Program-made: the position numbers and the translations under genes
Part shown: in pieces, positions 8,176 to 15,078 of the stretch
Numbering within the stretch: the stretch's first letter is position 1
Layout: each line of letters begins with the position of its first letter
Origin: Paenarthrobacter sp. Z7-10
Lineage (GTDB): Bacteria; Actinomycetota; Actinomycetes; Actinomycetales; Micrococcaceae
Direction of reading: 5' to 3'
NCBI RefSeq assembly: GCF_026932795.1
Contig: NZ_JADPVH010000044.1
Span: 1-33,787, forward strand
DNA: 33,787 nt
The notes under the pieces: model-generated
Told to the model about the DNA's origin: nothing
The model's input: the letters and a program-made list of their open reading frames with translations, nothing else
Database searches by the model: none

Positions 8176-8861
8176 AACGCGCGCTTCCTTGGTCCCGGAA
8201 CCTTGGCGTCGGACTCGCGCAGGTACAGCGGCGTGCTGTCCGGCAGGTTCCGGCCGGCGTTCAGGAGTCCGACGGCGAACAGGCCAAGTGACGCCGCGGC
8301 CGGCTGCGCCGCGCTGAAATCCGGATCCACGGCGCTGCCATTGGCCCTGAACACCTCGGCGTACAGGCCCGCGCCCCTGCCGAAGACCGGCAGCGGCGGA
8401 AGGCCGGCGGCCGGGCCGACCTCCGGCCCCTGCAGCAGTTCACCGCCGGCGGAGTAGCGGGCCCACTAGACCTCCTTGCGCCGCGCGTCCGTGGCGATGA
8501 TGAAATCCGACTGCGCCGGAGCACGTCGGGCCGCAATCACGTCCCAGGCCAGCGCGTGCAGACTCATGGCACCGTACAGCGGAACATTCCAGGCAAATCT
8601 CAGCGTCCTGGCCACCGCGATACCGGAGCGCAGGCCGGTGAAGGGGCCGGGCCCGACGCCGACGACGATGGCATCGAGCCGCGGCCCCTGGACGGTCGGG
8701 TCCTGGAACAGTGAGCTGATGCCCGGTGCCAATACTTCGGCGTGGCTGCGGGTGTCCTCGGTGGCAAAGCTGGCTTTGACTTCGGTTCGGTGCGGTTCTG
8801 TTCCGGTGGACAGAACCGCCGCGCTGGCAATGGCGGAGGTATCGATGACGAGAATCAGCAC
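8172..8861 (-). pseudogene. tsaB: tsaB interrupted by an in-frame amber codon (threonylcarbamoyladenosine partner protein)
   Basis: The reading frame from GTG 8861 (MLILVIDTSAIASAAV...) to the TGA at 8172 spells a normal 229-position TsaB, the scaffold partner of TsaD in t6A synthesis, with the family core VGVGPGPFTGLRSG (about 75-88). It is cut by TAG at 8466-8468 (codon 132), exactly where the family has Tyr in DARRKEV-Y-WARY; TAC to TAG is a single-base change. The downstream half is open in the same frame and well conserved, ending [19 protein letters not shown] 131-residue product would lose most of the second lobe. The first in-frame restart candidate, GTG 8354, would skip about 38 more codons. 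The GTG 8861 start follows TAGGCT by 6 nt; TTG 8864 is an alternative. Sequencing error, suppression or real inactivation are all possible. Confidence 0.85.
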
Positions 8862-8867
8862 CAAGCC

Positions 8868-8873
8868 AGCCTA
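8868..8873 (-). promoter_or_regulatory. -10 box for tsaB built on the tsaE stop codon
   Basis: The minus-strand hexamer TAGGCT begins with the TAG stop codon of tsaE and is followed by 6 nt and the tsaB GTG at 8861. It has the same sequence and spacing as the acpS site at 26022. Confidence 0.5.
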
Positions 8874-9401
8874 TTGCACGGTTTCGGCGAGCGCCGAAAG
8901 GTCGACGACGGCCCAGCGCGGTCCCACAGCGTGGATCCGGATCACGCGCGGTTCGTCGTCCTCGAGGGCAGCGTCCGCCCCGGCCACTCCGGTGCCGCGC
9001 TGCAGCTCGATCTCCAGACGGCTTTCGGCCAGGTGTTCCACCAGCCCGGCCCCCCACTCCACCACTGTGACGGCGCTGTCGAGGGTATTCTCCAGGTCAA
9101 TATCATCAATTTCGGTCGGAGACTCCAGCCGGTACGCGTCCACATGGACCAAGTCGGGTCCGCCGGGGTTGGGACCATCGGGCAGGCTCGGGTGGATCCG
9201 AACCAGGACAAAGGTGGGCGAGATAATGCCGGACCGCACGCCAAGCCCGCGGCCGAGGCCCTGGGTGAACGTGGTCTTGCCCGCGCCGAGCCCTCCCGTG
9301 AGCACCAGCAGGTCACCGGCGCGCAGCATCCGGCCCAGCCGCTCGGCGAGAGCCTGAGTAGACTCTGCGGTGCGGGTGCGCACTTCGCAGCTCCGGCTCA
9401 C
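8871..9401 (-). CDS. tsaE: tRNA threonylcarbamoyladenosine biosynthesis ATPase TsaE
   Basis: A 176-residue P-loop ATPase that activates the TsaB-TsaD complex for each t6A turnover. Walker A GGLGAGKT at 36-43, followed by the family stretch TFTQGLGRGLGVRSGIISPTF and VHVDAYRL...EIDDIDLE. The C-terminal part is somewhat longer than in the E. coli protein, with a variable tail after EWGAGLVEHL. GTG 9401 was chosen: it overlaps the alr stop as GTGA and gives the usual family N-terminal length. The frame stays open far upstream, but that is the antisense-free shadow of alr. Its own TAG stop doubles as the start of a -10 box for tsaB. Confidence 0.93.
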   Translation of the reverse strand: MSRSCEVRTRTAESTQALAERLGRMLRAGDLLVLTGGLGAGKTTFTQGLGRGLGVRSGIISPTFVLVRIHPSLPDGPNPGGPDLVHVDAYRLESPTEIDDIDLENTLDSAVTVVEWGAGLVEHLAESRLEIELQRGTGVAGADAALEDDEPRVIRIHAVGPRWAVVDLSALAETVQ

Positions 9402-10564
9402 GTGGCACGCTCGTGAAGGTAAACCCGTGGGACGCGGCCGCTGATCCGGGTGACGATTTCGTAATTGATGGTCCCGGCCGCTGCCGCCCAATCGTCGGCG
9501 GTGGGGCCGCCGTCGTCGCCCGGGCCGAACACGACGGCCTCGGCCCCGAGGACCGATGCCCCATCCGCCACCGAGGCACCGGGTCCCAAATCCACCACCA
9601 TTTGGTCCATCGCTATCCTGCCAACCACCGGATAGGTGATGCCGGCAATCCGGACCGGGCCACCGGTGGCAACGCGCGGAATGCCGTCCGCGTAGCCGAG
9701 GGGAATGAGTGCCAGCGTGCTGGCGGCGGGGGTGCGGTAGTTCAGGCCATAGGACACGCCCTGGCCGGCGGGAACGTCCTTGCATTGTGCCACCCGGGTC
9801 TTGACCGTCATCGCCGGGCGCAGGCCGAGATCGGCCGAATTCTGGCCGCTGAAGGGCGACAGGCCGTAGATGCCCAGTCCGGCGCGCACCATGTCGAAGT
9901 GCGTGTCCGGCCGGGAAAGAATGCCCGGCGTGTTGGCCAGATGCCGGACTTCGACGTCCACTCCGGCATCCTCGGCCACCGCCACTGCCTCCCGGAACCG
10001 CTGCAGCTGCAGATCGGTTTCCCCCCGGTGCGGCTCGTCGGCGACGGCAAGGTGCGAAAACAGGCCAACCACGCGCAGCAGGCCCTGGTCCTGGTATTCC
10101 ATGGCCGCTCCCACCAGGGAATCCCATTGCTCCGCGGTGCTGCCGTTGCGCCCAAGCCCGGTGTCGATCTTCAAATGCACCCTCGCCGGGCGCTGCTGCT
10201 CGCGGGCCGCGGCCACAATGAAGTCCAGCTCCCAGCCGGAAACGCCAAGGTCAATGCCGGCGGCCAGCCCGGCGCCAAAATCGCTGGAGGGAGTATGTAG
10301 CCAGGCCAACACCGGGGCGCTGATGCCGGCCGCGCGCAGGGTCAGCGCCTCGGAAAGAAGGGCCACGCCCAACCATGCCGCTCCCGCTTCCAATGCGGCT
10401 TTCGCGACCGGGATCATGCCGTGACCGTAAGCATCGGCCTTGACCACGGCCATCACCTTCGCCGGTGCGGCAATGCCGGCCATCCGGCGCACATTGTGCC
10501 GGATGGCATCGAGGTCAATCAGGGCCTGGCGTTCGGGTCCGAAGGGCAGATCAGCTAAAGTCAC
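9398..10564 (-). CDS. alr: Alanine racemase
   Basis: A 388-residue PLP-dependent racemase that makes D-alanine for peptidoglycan. The PLP lysine is K42 in VVKADAYGHG, and the second catalytic base is Y272 in GVSYGLNYR; a TIM barrel (1-250) and C-terminal beta domain follow the family plan. GTG 10564 is the start: TAAAAT ends 6 nt before it and no Shine-Dalgarno is seen, so it may be read as a leaderless mRNA as well as from the pfkB transcript, whose stop is 9 bp away. It overlaps tsaE by 4 bp. D-alanine supply could serve the cell wall together with the M15 peptidase gene at 28999. Confidence 0.96.
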   Translation of the reverse strand: MTLADLPFGPERQALIDLDAIRHNVRRMAGIAAPAKVMAVVKADAYGHGMIPVAKAALEAGAAWLGVALLSEALTLRAAGISAPVLAWLHTPSSDFGAGLAAGIDLGVSGWELDFIVAAAREQQRPARVHLKIDTGLGRNGSTAEQWDSLVGAAMEYQDQGLLRVVGLFSHLAVADEPHRGETDLQLQRFREAVAVAEDAGVDVEVRHLANTPGILSRPDTHFDMVRAGLGIYGLSPFSGQNSADLGLRPAMTVKTRVAQCKDVPAGQGVSYGLNYRTPAASTLALIPLGYADGIPRVATGGPVRIAGITYPVVGRIAMDQMVVDLGPGASVADGASVLGAEAVVFGPGDDGGPTADDWAAAAGTINYEIVTRISGRVPRVYLHERAT

Positions 10565-10570
10565 TGTTCC

Positions 10571-10576
10571 ATTTTA
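10571..10576 (-). promoter_or_regulatory. -10 box for alr built on the stop codon of the pfkB-like gene
   Basis: TAAAAT on the minus strand starts with the TAA stop of the sugar kinase gene and is followed by 6 nt and the alr GTG. It gives alr a probable leaderless transcript separate from the sugar-uptake operon. Confidence 0.6.
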
Positions 10577-11674
10577 GGCGTCGGATTGATGCGCGATGGT
10601 TGCCGTGGCCCGGCGCACCGCCTCCGAGGGCAAATCCGAGATCACGTCCTCCAGGAAGGCATAGCGCCGCAGCCAATGCTTGCGCACACCCTCACGCTTG
10701 GTGTGCATCCGGTTCCACCAGTCCGCCACGTCGCCCCAACCGGGAGCGGCCAGCGATCCCCCCACCTCCTGGACGGACAGCGAGGCGCACAGATTGGCGA
10801 AACTCAGCCGGTCCGCCAGCTTCCAGTTGGCCAGGCAACCGACGATGAAGGCCGCGCCAAAACAGTCCCCGGCGCCGGTGGGATCAAAAGCATTCACCGG
10901 CAGGGCCGGCACCCATTCCTCCTCCCCGGTGAGCGAATCCACCGCGAGCGCACCCTGCGCGCCGGCGGTGACGACCGCAACCGGGACCTTATCGGCCAGC
11001 GAATACAGCGCGGCCCACGGGTCTTCGGTCCGGGTGAAGGCCATGGCCTCCACCGCGTTGGGCATGAACGCGTGGAAATTTTCCAGTCCGCGCAGGGTTT
11101 CCCGGGGCCAGCGGCCGCTGGCATCCCAGCCGACGTCGCCGAAGAGTTTGGTGCCATTGCGGGCGGCCGCGAGCGCCCATGGCTCCAGGTTCTCCTCCAG
11201 GGTCACGACGGCGGCACGGGCCGACGGCGGCGGGTCGCCGATCAGCTCGGAGGCGGTCAGCGGCGACGTATGCCCATGAGTGACCATGGACCGGTCCTGG
11301 TGCACGGACAGCGAGACAGTCACGGGTGAATGCCAGCCCTTGAAGCGCTGCGAATGCGAGAGGTCCACGTGCTCCTGGTCGCGCAGGATCTCCCAGTTGA
11401 AGTCTCCGTAACCGTCATCGCCAAACGCTGCTGCCAAGGTCGTGTTCAGACCAAGCCGGCTGGCCGCGATGGCCTGATTGGCGACACCGCCCGGGCACGA
11501 ACCCATTCCATCGGACCAGACCTCGGTGCCCGGTGAGGGCAGGTCCTGCAGCCCGGTGAAAATGATGTCCAGGAAAACGTCCCCGGTCAGTATCAGGTCA
11601 AACCGCGGAGCCTGGGGACCCCGCTGACTCGCCAGCGGGTCGAAACGGCGCGGTGGGCGGTCGCTTGTATCCAT
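10574..11674 (-). CDS. PfkB/ribokinase-family carbohydrate kinase
   Basis: A 366-residue cytosolic sugar or nucleoside kinase. It has the N-terminal substrate-site pattern GDVFLDIIF...GTEVWSDGMGSCPGGVANQAIAAS (split over 31-71) and the PfkB signature DPTGAGDCFGAAF at 264-276 with catalytic base D270. The sugar cannot be told from sequence. It follows the ABC importer genes by 70 bp on the same strand, so it probably phosphorylates the imported sugar or a product of it. ATG 11674 was chosen because TAGTGT ends 7 nt before it; GTG 11683 would place the start inside that box. The C-terminal tail (about 320-366) is basic and longer than in ribokinase. Confidence 0.88.
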   Translation of the reverse strand: MDTSDRPPRRFDPLASQRGPQAPRFDLILTGDVFLDIIFTGLQDLPSPGTEVWSDGMGSCPGGVANQAIAASRLGLNTTLAAAFGDDGYGDFNWEILRDQEHVDLSHSQRFKGWHSPVTVSLSVHQDRSMVTHGHTSPLTASELIGDPPPSARAAVVTLEENLEPWALAAARNGTKLFGDVGWDASGRWPRETLRGLENFHAFMPNAVEAMAFTRTEDPWAALYSLADKVPVAVVTAGAQGALAVDSLTGEEEWVPALPVNAFDPTGAGDCFGAAFIVGCLANWKLADRLSFANLCASLSVQEVGGSLAAPGWGDVADWWNRMHTKREGVRKHWLRRYAFLEDVISDLPSEAVRRATATIAHQSDA

Positions 11675-11681
11675 ACACGGC

Positions 11682-11687
11682 ACACTA
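11682..11687 (-). promoter_or_regulatory. -10 box for leaderless pfkB-like mRNA
   Basis: TAGTGT on the minus strand, 7-nt spacer, then ATG 11674. No Shine-Dalgarno sequence fits this start, which supports a leaderless transcript. Confidence 0.5.
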
Positions 11688-11726
11688 CTTGAAGCCAGCC
11701 CATTCGTCGCGTGGACCGCCCGGAGC

Positions 11727-11758
11727 TACTGGGTCATGGGGCAGTTACTGGGTCATGG
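11727..11758. repeat. Short direct repeat duplicating the 3' end of the binding-protein gene
   Basis: TACTGGGTCATGG occurs at 11727-11739 and again at 11746-11758, 19 bp apart. The right copy encodes the last codons (Met-Thr-Gln-stop) of the solute-binding protein; the left copy lies just downstream and would encode the same ending with a different stop codon. Confidence 0.7.
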
Positions 11759-13091
11759 CTGCGTTGGCGGCGTCCTGTGCCTTCTGAAGTCCTTCCTTCA
11801 CCGGCGTGCGGCCAAGGAAGATTTCATTGAAGATCGGCTTCCAGGCGTTGGCAGCGGCCCCGTAATTGGATCCCACCGGCGCGCTGATGGTCTTGCCCTC
11901 CGCTGCCTTGGCGAACTGGCTGGAGTCCACACCCTTGGCCTTCCAGAAATCGGCGTAGGAACTCTGCGCCGCCGTGACGGCGGGCACCGCAGCGCCCTCG
12001 GCGCCGATGAACTTTGAGCCTTCCGCCGAGCCGAGCCACTGCAGCACCTTCAGCGTTGCATCCTTGTGGGTGGTTTTGGCGTTGGCGGCGGCCACGATGT
12101 TGTTCACCACCGACACCCGGCCCTCCGGTCCGGCCGGGATTGGCGCAATGGCCCAGTCGAATTTGGCTCCGTCGGAGACGTTTTTCAGGTTGTAAGTCCC
12201 GGACTGGAACATGGCCACATGGCCCTGAATGAACTGATCGCGCAGGAAGTCGCCATTGTCATTGGTGTTCGCCGCCCCCGGGGAGACATGGTATTTATTG
12301 ATCAGATCCACAACATATTGGAAGGCCTGAGCGCTCTTGTCCGAGGCGAAAACGAACTTCTCGCCGTCCTGGAAGGCGCCGCCATTGGAGCCGATGAAGT
12401 TGTAGTAGATCGCCTGCAGGTCCTGGCTGGCGTTGTAGCCGTACTGGACAATATGGTCCTTGTCGAAGCTTGGATCGTCAGCGGTTTTGCCGTTCGCGTC
12501 GAGGGTCAACTTCTGCGCCGCCTTCAGGAAAGTGTCCTTGGACGGATCGGTGGGGTTCCAGGACAGATCGCTCGGATCCACCCCGGCCTTGGCGAGCATG
12601 GCCTTGTTGTAGTAGACGGCAATGCCTCCGTCAGTCAGCTGTGGCACGCCCCAGAGTTTACCGTTGCGGGTGTACTGATCGACGGCGGCCGGAACCCAGC
12701 CGCTTTTTTCCGAATCGAACTCAGAACCGATTTCCAGCAGGCTCCCGTTGTCCGCATAGGGCGCGAAATACGAACTGCTGACCCAGAAGATGTCATCGGC
12801 GTTACCACCGGAGACATCCGTGCGCAGCTTGTCGAAGTAGGTGCTGAACGGCTCCAGTGTCGTCTTGACCGTGATGTTGGGATTCTTGGCTTCGAATTCC
12901 TTGAAGGATGCCTCATAAGCCTTCTGGACCTGTTCGTCCCACAGCCGCACTGTGACGGTGGTGTTGGGGCCGGAACTGCCGGCGGTGCTGCCCTTGTCCG
13001 CCGCAGGGGAACATCCCGTCGCCGTCAACGCCAGCACGGCCGCACCCAAGGCCGCAGTCGCCGTCGCCCCTTTACGCCAAAAACTTTTCAT
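11745..13091 (-). CDS. Carbohydrate ABC transporter substrate-binding lipoprotein
   Basis: A 448-residue extracellular binding protein of the MalE/UgpB type. A lipoprotein signal is clear: MKSFWRKG, then a hydrophobic stretch and lipobox TATGC with the lipidated Cys at 27. The mature part has the family pattern VTVRLWDEQVQKAYEASFKEF, ITVKTTLEP, FWVSSSYFAPYADNG and, further on, AVYYNKAMLAKAGVDP. The ligand is probably an oligosaccharide or glycoside but is not identifiable. ATG 13091 has an AAAGGA site upstream. It is the third gene of the uptake set, 77 bp after the second permease, with an inverted repeat in that gap. No ATPase gene accompanies it. Confidence 0.93.
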   Translation of the reverse strand: MKSFWRKGATATAALGAAVLALTATGCSPAADKGSTAGSSGPNTTVTVRLWDEQVQKAYEASFKEFEAKNPNITVKTTLEPFSTYFDKLRTDVSGGNADDIFWVSSSYFAPYADNGSLLEIGSEFDSEKSGWVPAAVDQYTRNGKLWGVPQLTDGGIAVYYNKAMLAKAGVDPSDLSWNPTDPSKDTFLKAAQKLTLDANGKTADDPSFDKDHIVQYGYNASQDLQAIYYNFIGSNGGAFQDGEKFVFASDKSAQAFQYVVDLINKYHVSPGAANTNDNGDFLRDQFIQGHVAMFQSGTYNLKNVSDGAKFDWAIAPIPAGPEGRVSVVNNIVAAANAKTTHKDATLKVLQWLGSAEGSKFIGAEGAAVPAVTAAQSSYADFWKAKGVDSSQFAKAAEGKTISAPVGSNYGAAANAWKPIFNEIFLGRTPVKEGLQKAQDAANAAMTQ

Positions 13092-13112
13092 CGATGGTCC
13101 TTTCCCGCGGCC

Positions 13113-13151
13113 GCCGGATTCTCCGGTGGACGTCCCCTAAATAAATCCGGC
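13113..13151 (-). terminator. Intercistronic inverted repeat between permease and binding-protein genes
   Basis: GCCGGATT (13113-13120) and AATCCGGC (13144-13151) are perfect 8-bp arms around a 23-nt loop, between the permease stop and the binding-protein start. It could partly terminate the permease transcript or protect one end of the binding-protein mRNA, which would allow unequal expression; function inferred from position only. Confidence 0.35.
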
Positions 13152-13168
13152 TCTGCCCGAATTCAAGC

Positions 13169-14077
13169 TTATTTGAATCCGGTGATGGCGATGGAGGAAA
13201 TAATGTTCTTTTGGAAGACGGCAAACAGCACCAACAGTGGCGCAAAGGCTACCGTGGTGGCGGCCATCACCAGCGTCCAGTTCCCGTTGTATTGGGACTG
13301 CAGGCCGGCCGTCGCCACCGTAACGGTCTGCCAGGTCCTGCCGCTGGTGATAATCAGCGGCCAGAGAAAATTATTCCAATGACTGACCACGGTGATGATG
13401 GTCAGGGTGGCCAGAATGGGCCGGCTCAGCGGCAGCACGATGCTCCACAGGATGCGCAGGGTTCCGGCTCCGTCCAGCCGCGCGGCGCTTATCAGGTCCT
13501 CCGGAATGAAGCGGAAGTATTCACGCAGCAGGAAGATCGCGTAGGGAGAGCCGAAGACGAACGGCAGTACCAGTGCCCAGAAGGTATTACGCAGGCCCAG
13601 CTGGGACAACACAGTGTACAGCGGAATGATGGTGACCACCTGGGGCACCATCAGCGTCGCCAGGTACACCCAGAACAGCGCGTCGCGCAGCCGGAATTCG
13701 ATCCGCGCGAACGCATAACCGGCGAGGACCGAAAACCCGAGCTGGCCGACAACTATGACGACGACGACCTGTGCCGTCACCGCGATGGGTGCCCAAAAGT
13801 TGCGGTCATCGGAGAACAGCTGCAGGAAGTTTTCCCCGGTGACAGGGCTGGGCAGGCTCAGCGCCGGTTCACTGGCAAACTGGCCCGGTGTCTTGATTGC
13901 CGTCATCAGGCTCAGGACGAACGGGGACACAGTCAGGAGGAATCCGGCCACCAGGAAAAGGTAGGTTCCGATGGCGGCCGCGGCGCGCGGGCGGCCGGGC
14001 CGGATCCGGCGCTGCCGCGTCAGATCCGGCGTCGACGGTGGCAGCGGCTGCGCCGGGGTCAGCTTAGGAGAGGTCAT
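13169..14077 (-). CDS. Carbohydrate ABC transporter permease (MalG-like)
   Basis: A 302-residue inner-membrane protein with about six hydrophobic segments, the first at about 35-58 (AAIGTYLFLVAGFLLTVSPFVL region). The cytoplasmic EAA loop, which docks the ATPase, reads ISAARLDGAGTLRILW...LPLSRP at about 197-221. The N-terminal 30 residues are Pro/Thr-rich and cytoplasmic. ATG 14077 overlaps the end of the first permease gene by 14 bp and has AGAGGATT upstream, so the two permeases are translationally coupled and should form a heterodimer. Confidence 0.93.
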   Translation of the reverse strand: MTSPKLTPAQPLPPSTPDLTRQRRIRPGRPRAAAAIGTYLFLVAGFLLTVSPFVLSLMTAIKTPGQFASEPALSLPSPVTGENFLQLFSDDRNFWAPIAVTAQVVVVIVVGQLGFSVLAGYAFARIEFRLRDALFWVYLATLMVPQVVTIIPLYTVLSQLGLRNTFWALVLPFVFGSPYAIFLLREYFRFIPEDLISAARLDGAGTLRILWSIVLPLSRPILATLTIITVVSHWNNFLWPLIITSGRTWQTVTVATAGLQSQYNGNWTLVMAATTVAFAPLLVLFAVFQKNIISSIAITGFK

Positions 14078-14942
14078 AGGTAATCCTCTTGCGGAAGTAG
14101 AGCTGCTGAATCAGGGTCACGGCAACCAACAGCACGAACAGCACCAGTGCCATCACGGACGCGCGGCCCAGGTTGAAGGACTGGAAGGCCTCCCCATAGA
14201 TCCGGGTGGCAATCACGTCCGTTGTTCCCTGCGGACCGCCGTTGGGCGTGAGCGCATAGATGCTGTCGAACGCCTGGAAACTGCTGATGATGCCCGTCAC
14301 CAGCACGAAAAACATGGTGGGCCGCAGCAGCGGCAGCTTCACCAGCCAGAACGTCTGCCACGGCCCGGATCCATCAATCCGCGCGGCGTCCAGGATCTGC
14401 GCGGGGATGGCGGAAAGGCCCGCCATGAAAAACAGCGTGACGTAACCCACCTGGGACCAGATGCTCACCGCGGCCACTGCCGGCAGCGCAAGCGCGGGAT
14501 CGGTCAACCACGAGGTATTGGTGCCCAGCACGGCGTTGAGGGCTCCGCCGGTGGGAGCAAAAATCCATTTCCACACCACGCCCAGGGCCAGTGGGGCACA
14601 GATCCAAGGAATGACATAGATCACCCGGAAAAAGCCGGACCCGGGCAGTCCCCGAGTCAGCAGTGTGGCGGAAAACAGGCCCAGGGCCGTCTGCAGCGGA
14701 ATCACCAGAAGCACAAAAAGAACTGTAACGGTCATGGAGCGCAGGAAAGCGGTGTCCTGGAAGACTCTGACAAAGTTTTCCAGACCGACAAATTTTGCCG
14801 GGCTGAGCAGGTTCCAGCTGTTCAGCGACAACCAAATCACCACCAGAATGGGAAAGATCAGGAAGGCCAAAATGCCGAATAGACTGGGTGCCAGCAGAAG
14901 GTAGCCGATTCCCGCTTCCCGCCGGGCGCGTTTGCTGGCCAT
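14064..14942 (-). CDS. Carbohydrate ABC transporter permease (MalF-like)
   Basis: A 292-residue membrane permease, first gene of the uptake operon. About six hydrophobic segments are visible, starting with YLLLAPSLFGILAFLIFPIL at about 13-32; the EAA loop is ILDAARIDGSGPWQTFW...LPLLRP at about 182-206. It should pair with the MalG-like permease and a shared ATPase encoded elsewhere. ATG 14942 is fixed by the strong GAGGAGG site 6-12 nt upstream; the frame is open further upstream but that stretch runs through the promoter region shared with mshA. Confidence 0.93.
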   Translation of the reverse strand: MASKRARREAGIGYLLLAPSLFGILAFLIFPILVVIWLSLNSWNLLSPAKFVGLENFVRVFQDTAFLRSMTVTVLFVLLVIPLQTALGLFSATLLTRGLPGSGFFRVIYVIPWICAPLALGVVWKWIFAPTGGALNAVLGTNTSWLTDPALALPAVAAVSIWSQVGYVTLFFMAGLSAIPAQILDAARIDGSGPWQTFWLVKLPLLRPTMFFVLVTGIISSFQAFDSIYALTPNGGPQGTTDVIATRIYGEAFQSFNLGRASVMALVLFVLLVAVTLIQQLYFRKRITYDLS

Positions 14943-15078
14943 CGAAGGTCCTCCTCTCCGGCTCCATTGAACGGGCAGCATTGATTTGCTTCCCATAGTA
15001 GATTCAACCGCATAATTCGAAGATCCGTGGTTTCCGGCGCACCCCGCCGCGGATCGAGTCGGCCGAAGGGAGCTTACC
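14943..15078. promoter_or_regulatory. Divergent promoter region between the sugar importer and mshA
   Basis: This 136-bp gap separates the minus-strand importer operon from plus-strand mshA and is more AT-rich than its flanks. TACTAT on the minus strand at about 14994-14999 and CATAAT on the plus strand at about 15012-15017 are candidate -10 boxes, both with poor -35 matches. I do not see a clear LacI-type operator, and no regulator gene is adjacent. Confidence 0.35.

Noticed and set aside
8440-8465. GTG restart just after the tsaB amber codon, preceded by a strong AAGGAGG
   Set aside because: That GTG is in another frame and meets a stop after eight codons, so it cannot rescue TsaB; AAGGAGG is simply the Lys-Glu-Val coding sequence.
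8466-8468. Amber codon read as pyrrolysine
   Set aside because: The position is a conserved Tyr in TsaB, no pyrrolysine genes are seen, and the enzyme family has no known use of pyrrolysine.
8871-10127. A 418-codon open frame that would extend TsaE far upstream
   Set aside because: The upstream part overlaps alr in another frame and has no family features; the TsaE part starts at GTG 9401, overlapping the alr stop by 4 bp.
12066-13382. A 438-codon plus-strand frame opposite the binding-protein and permease genes
   Set aside because: The opposite strand encodes a clear lipoprotein and permease; this frame has no domain signature and no ribosome site.
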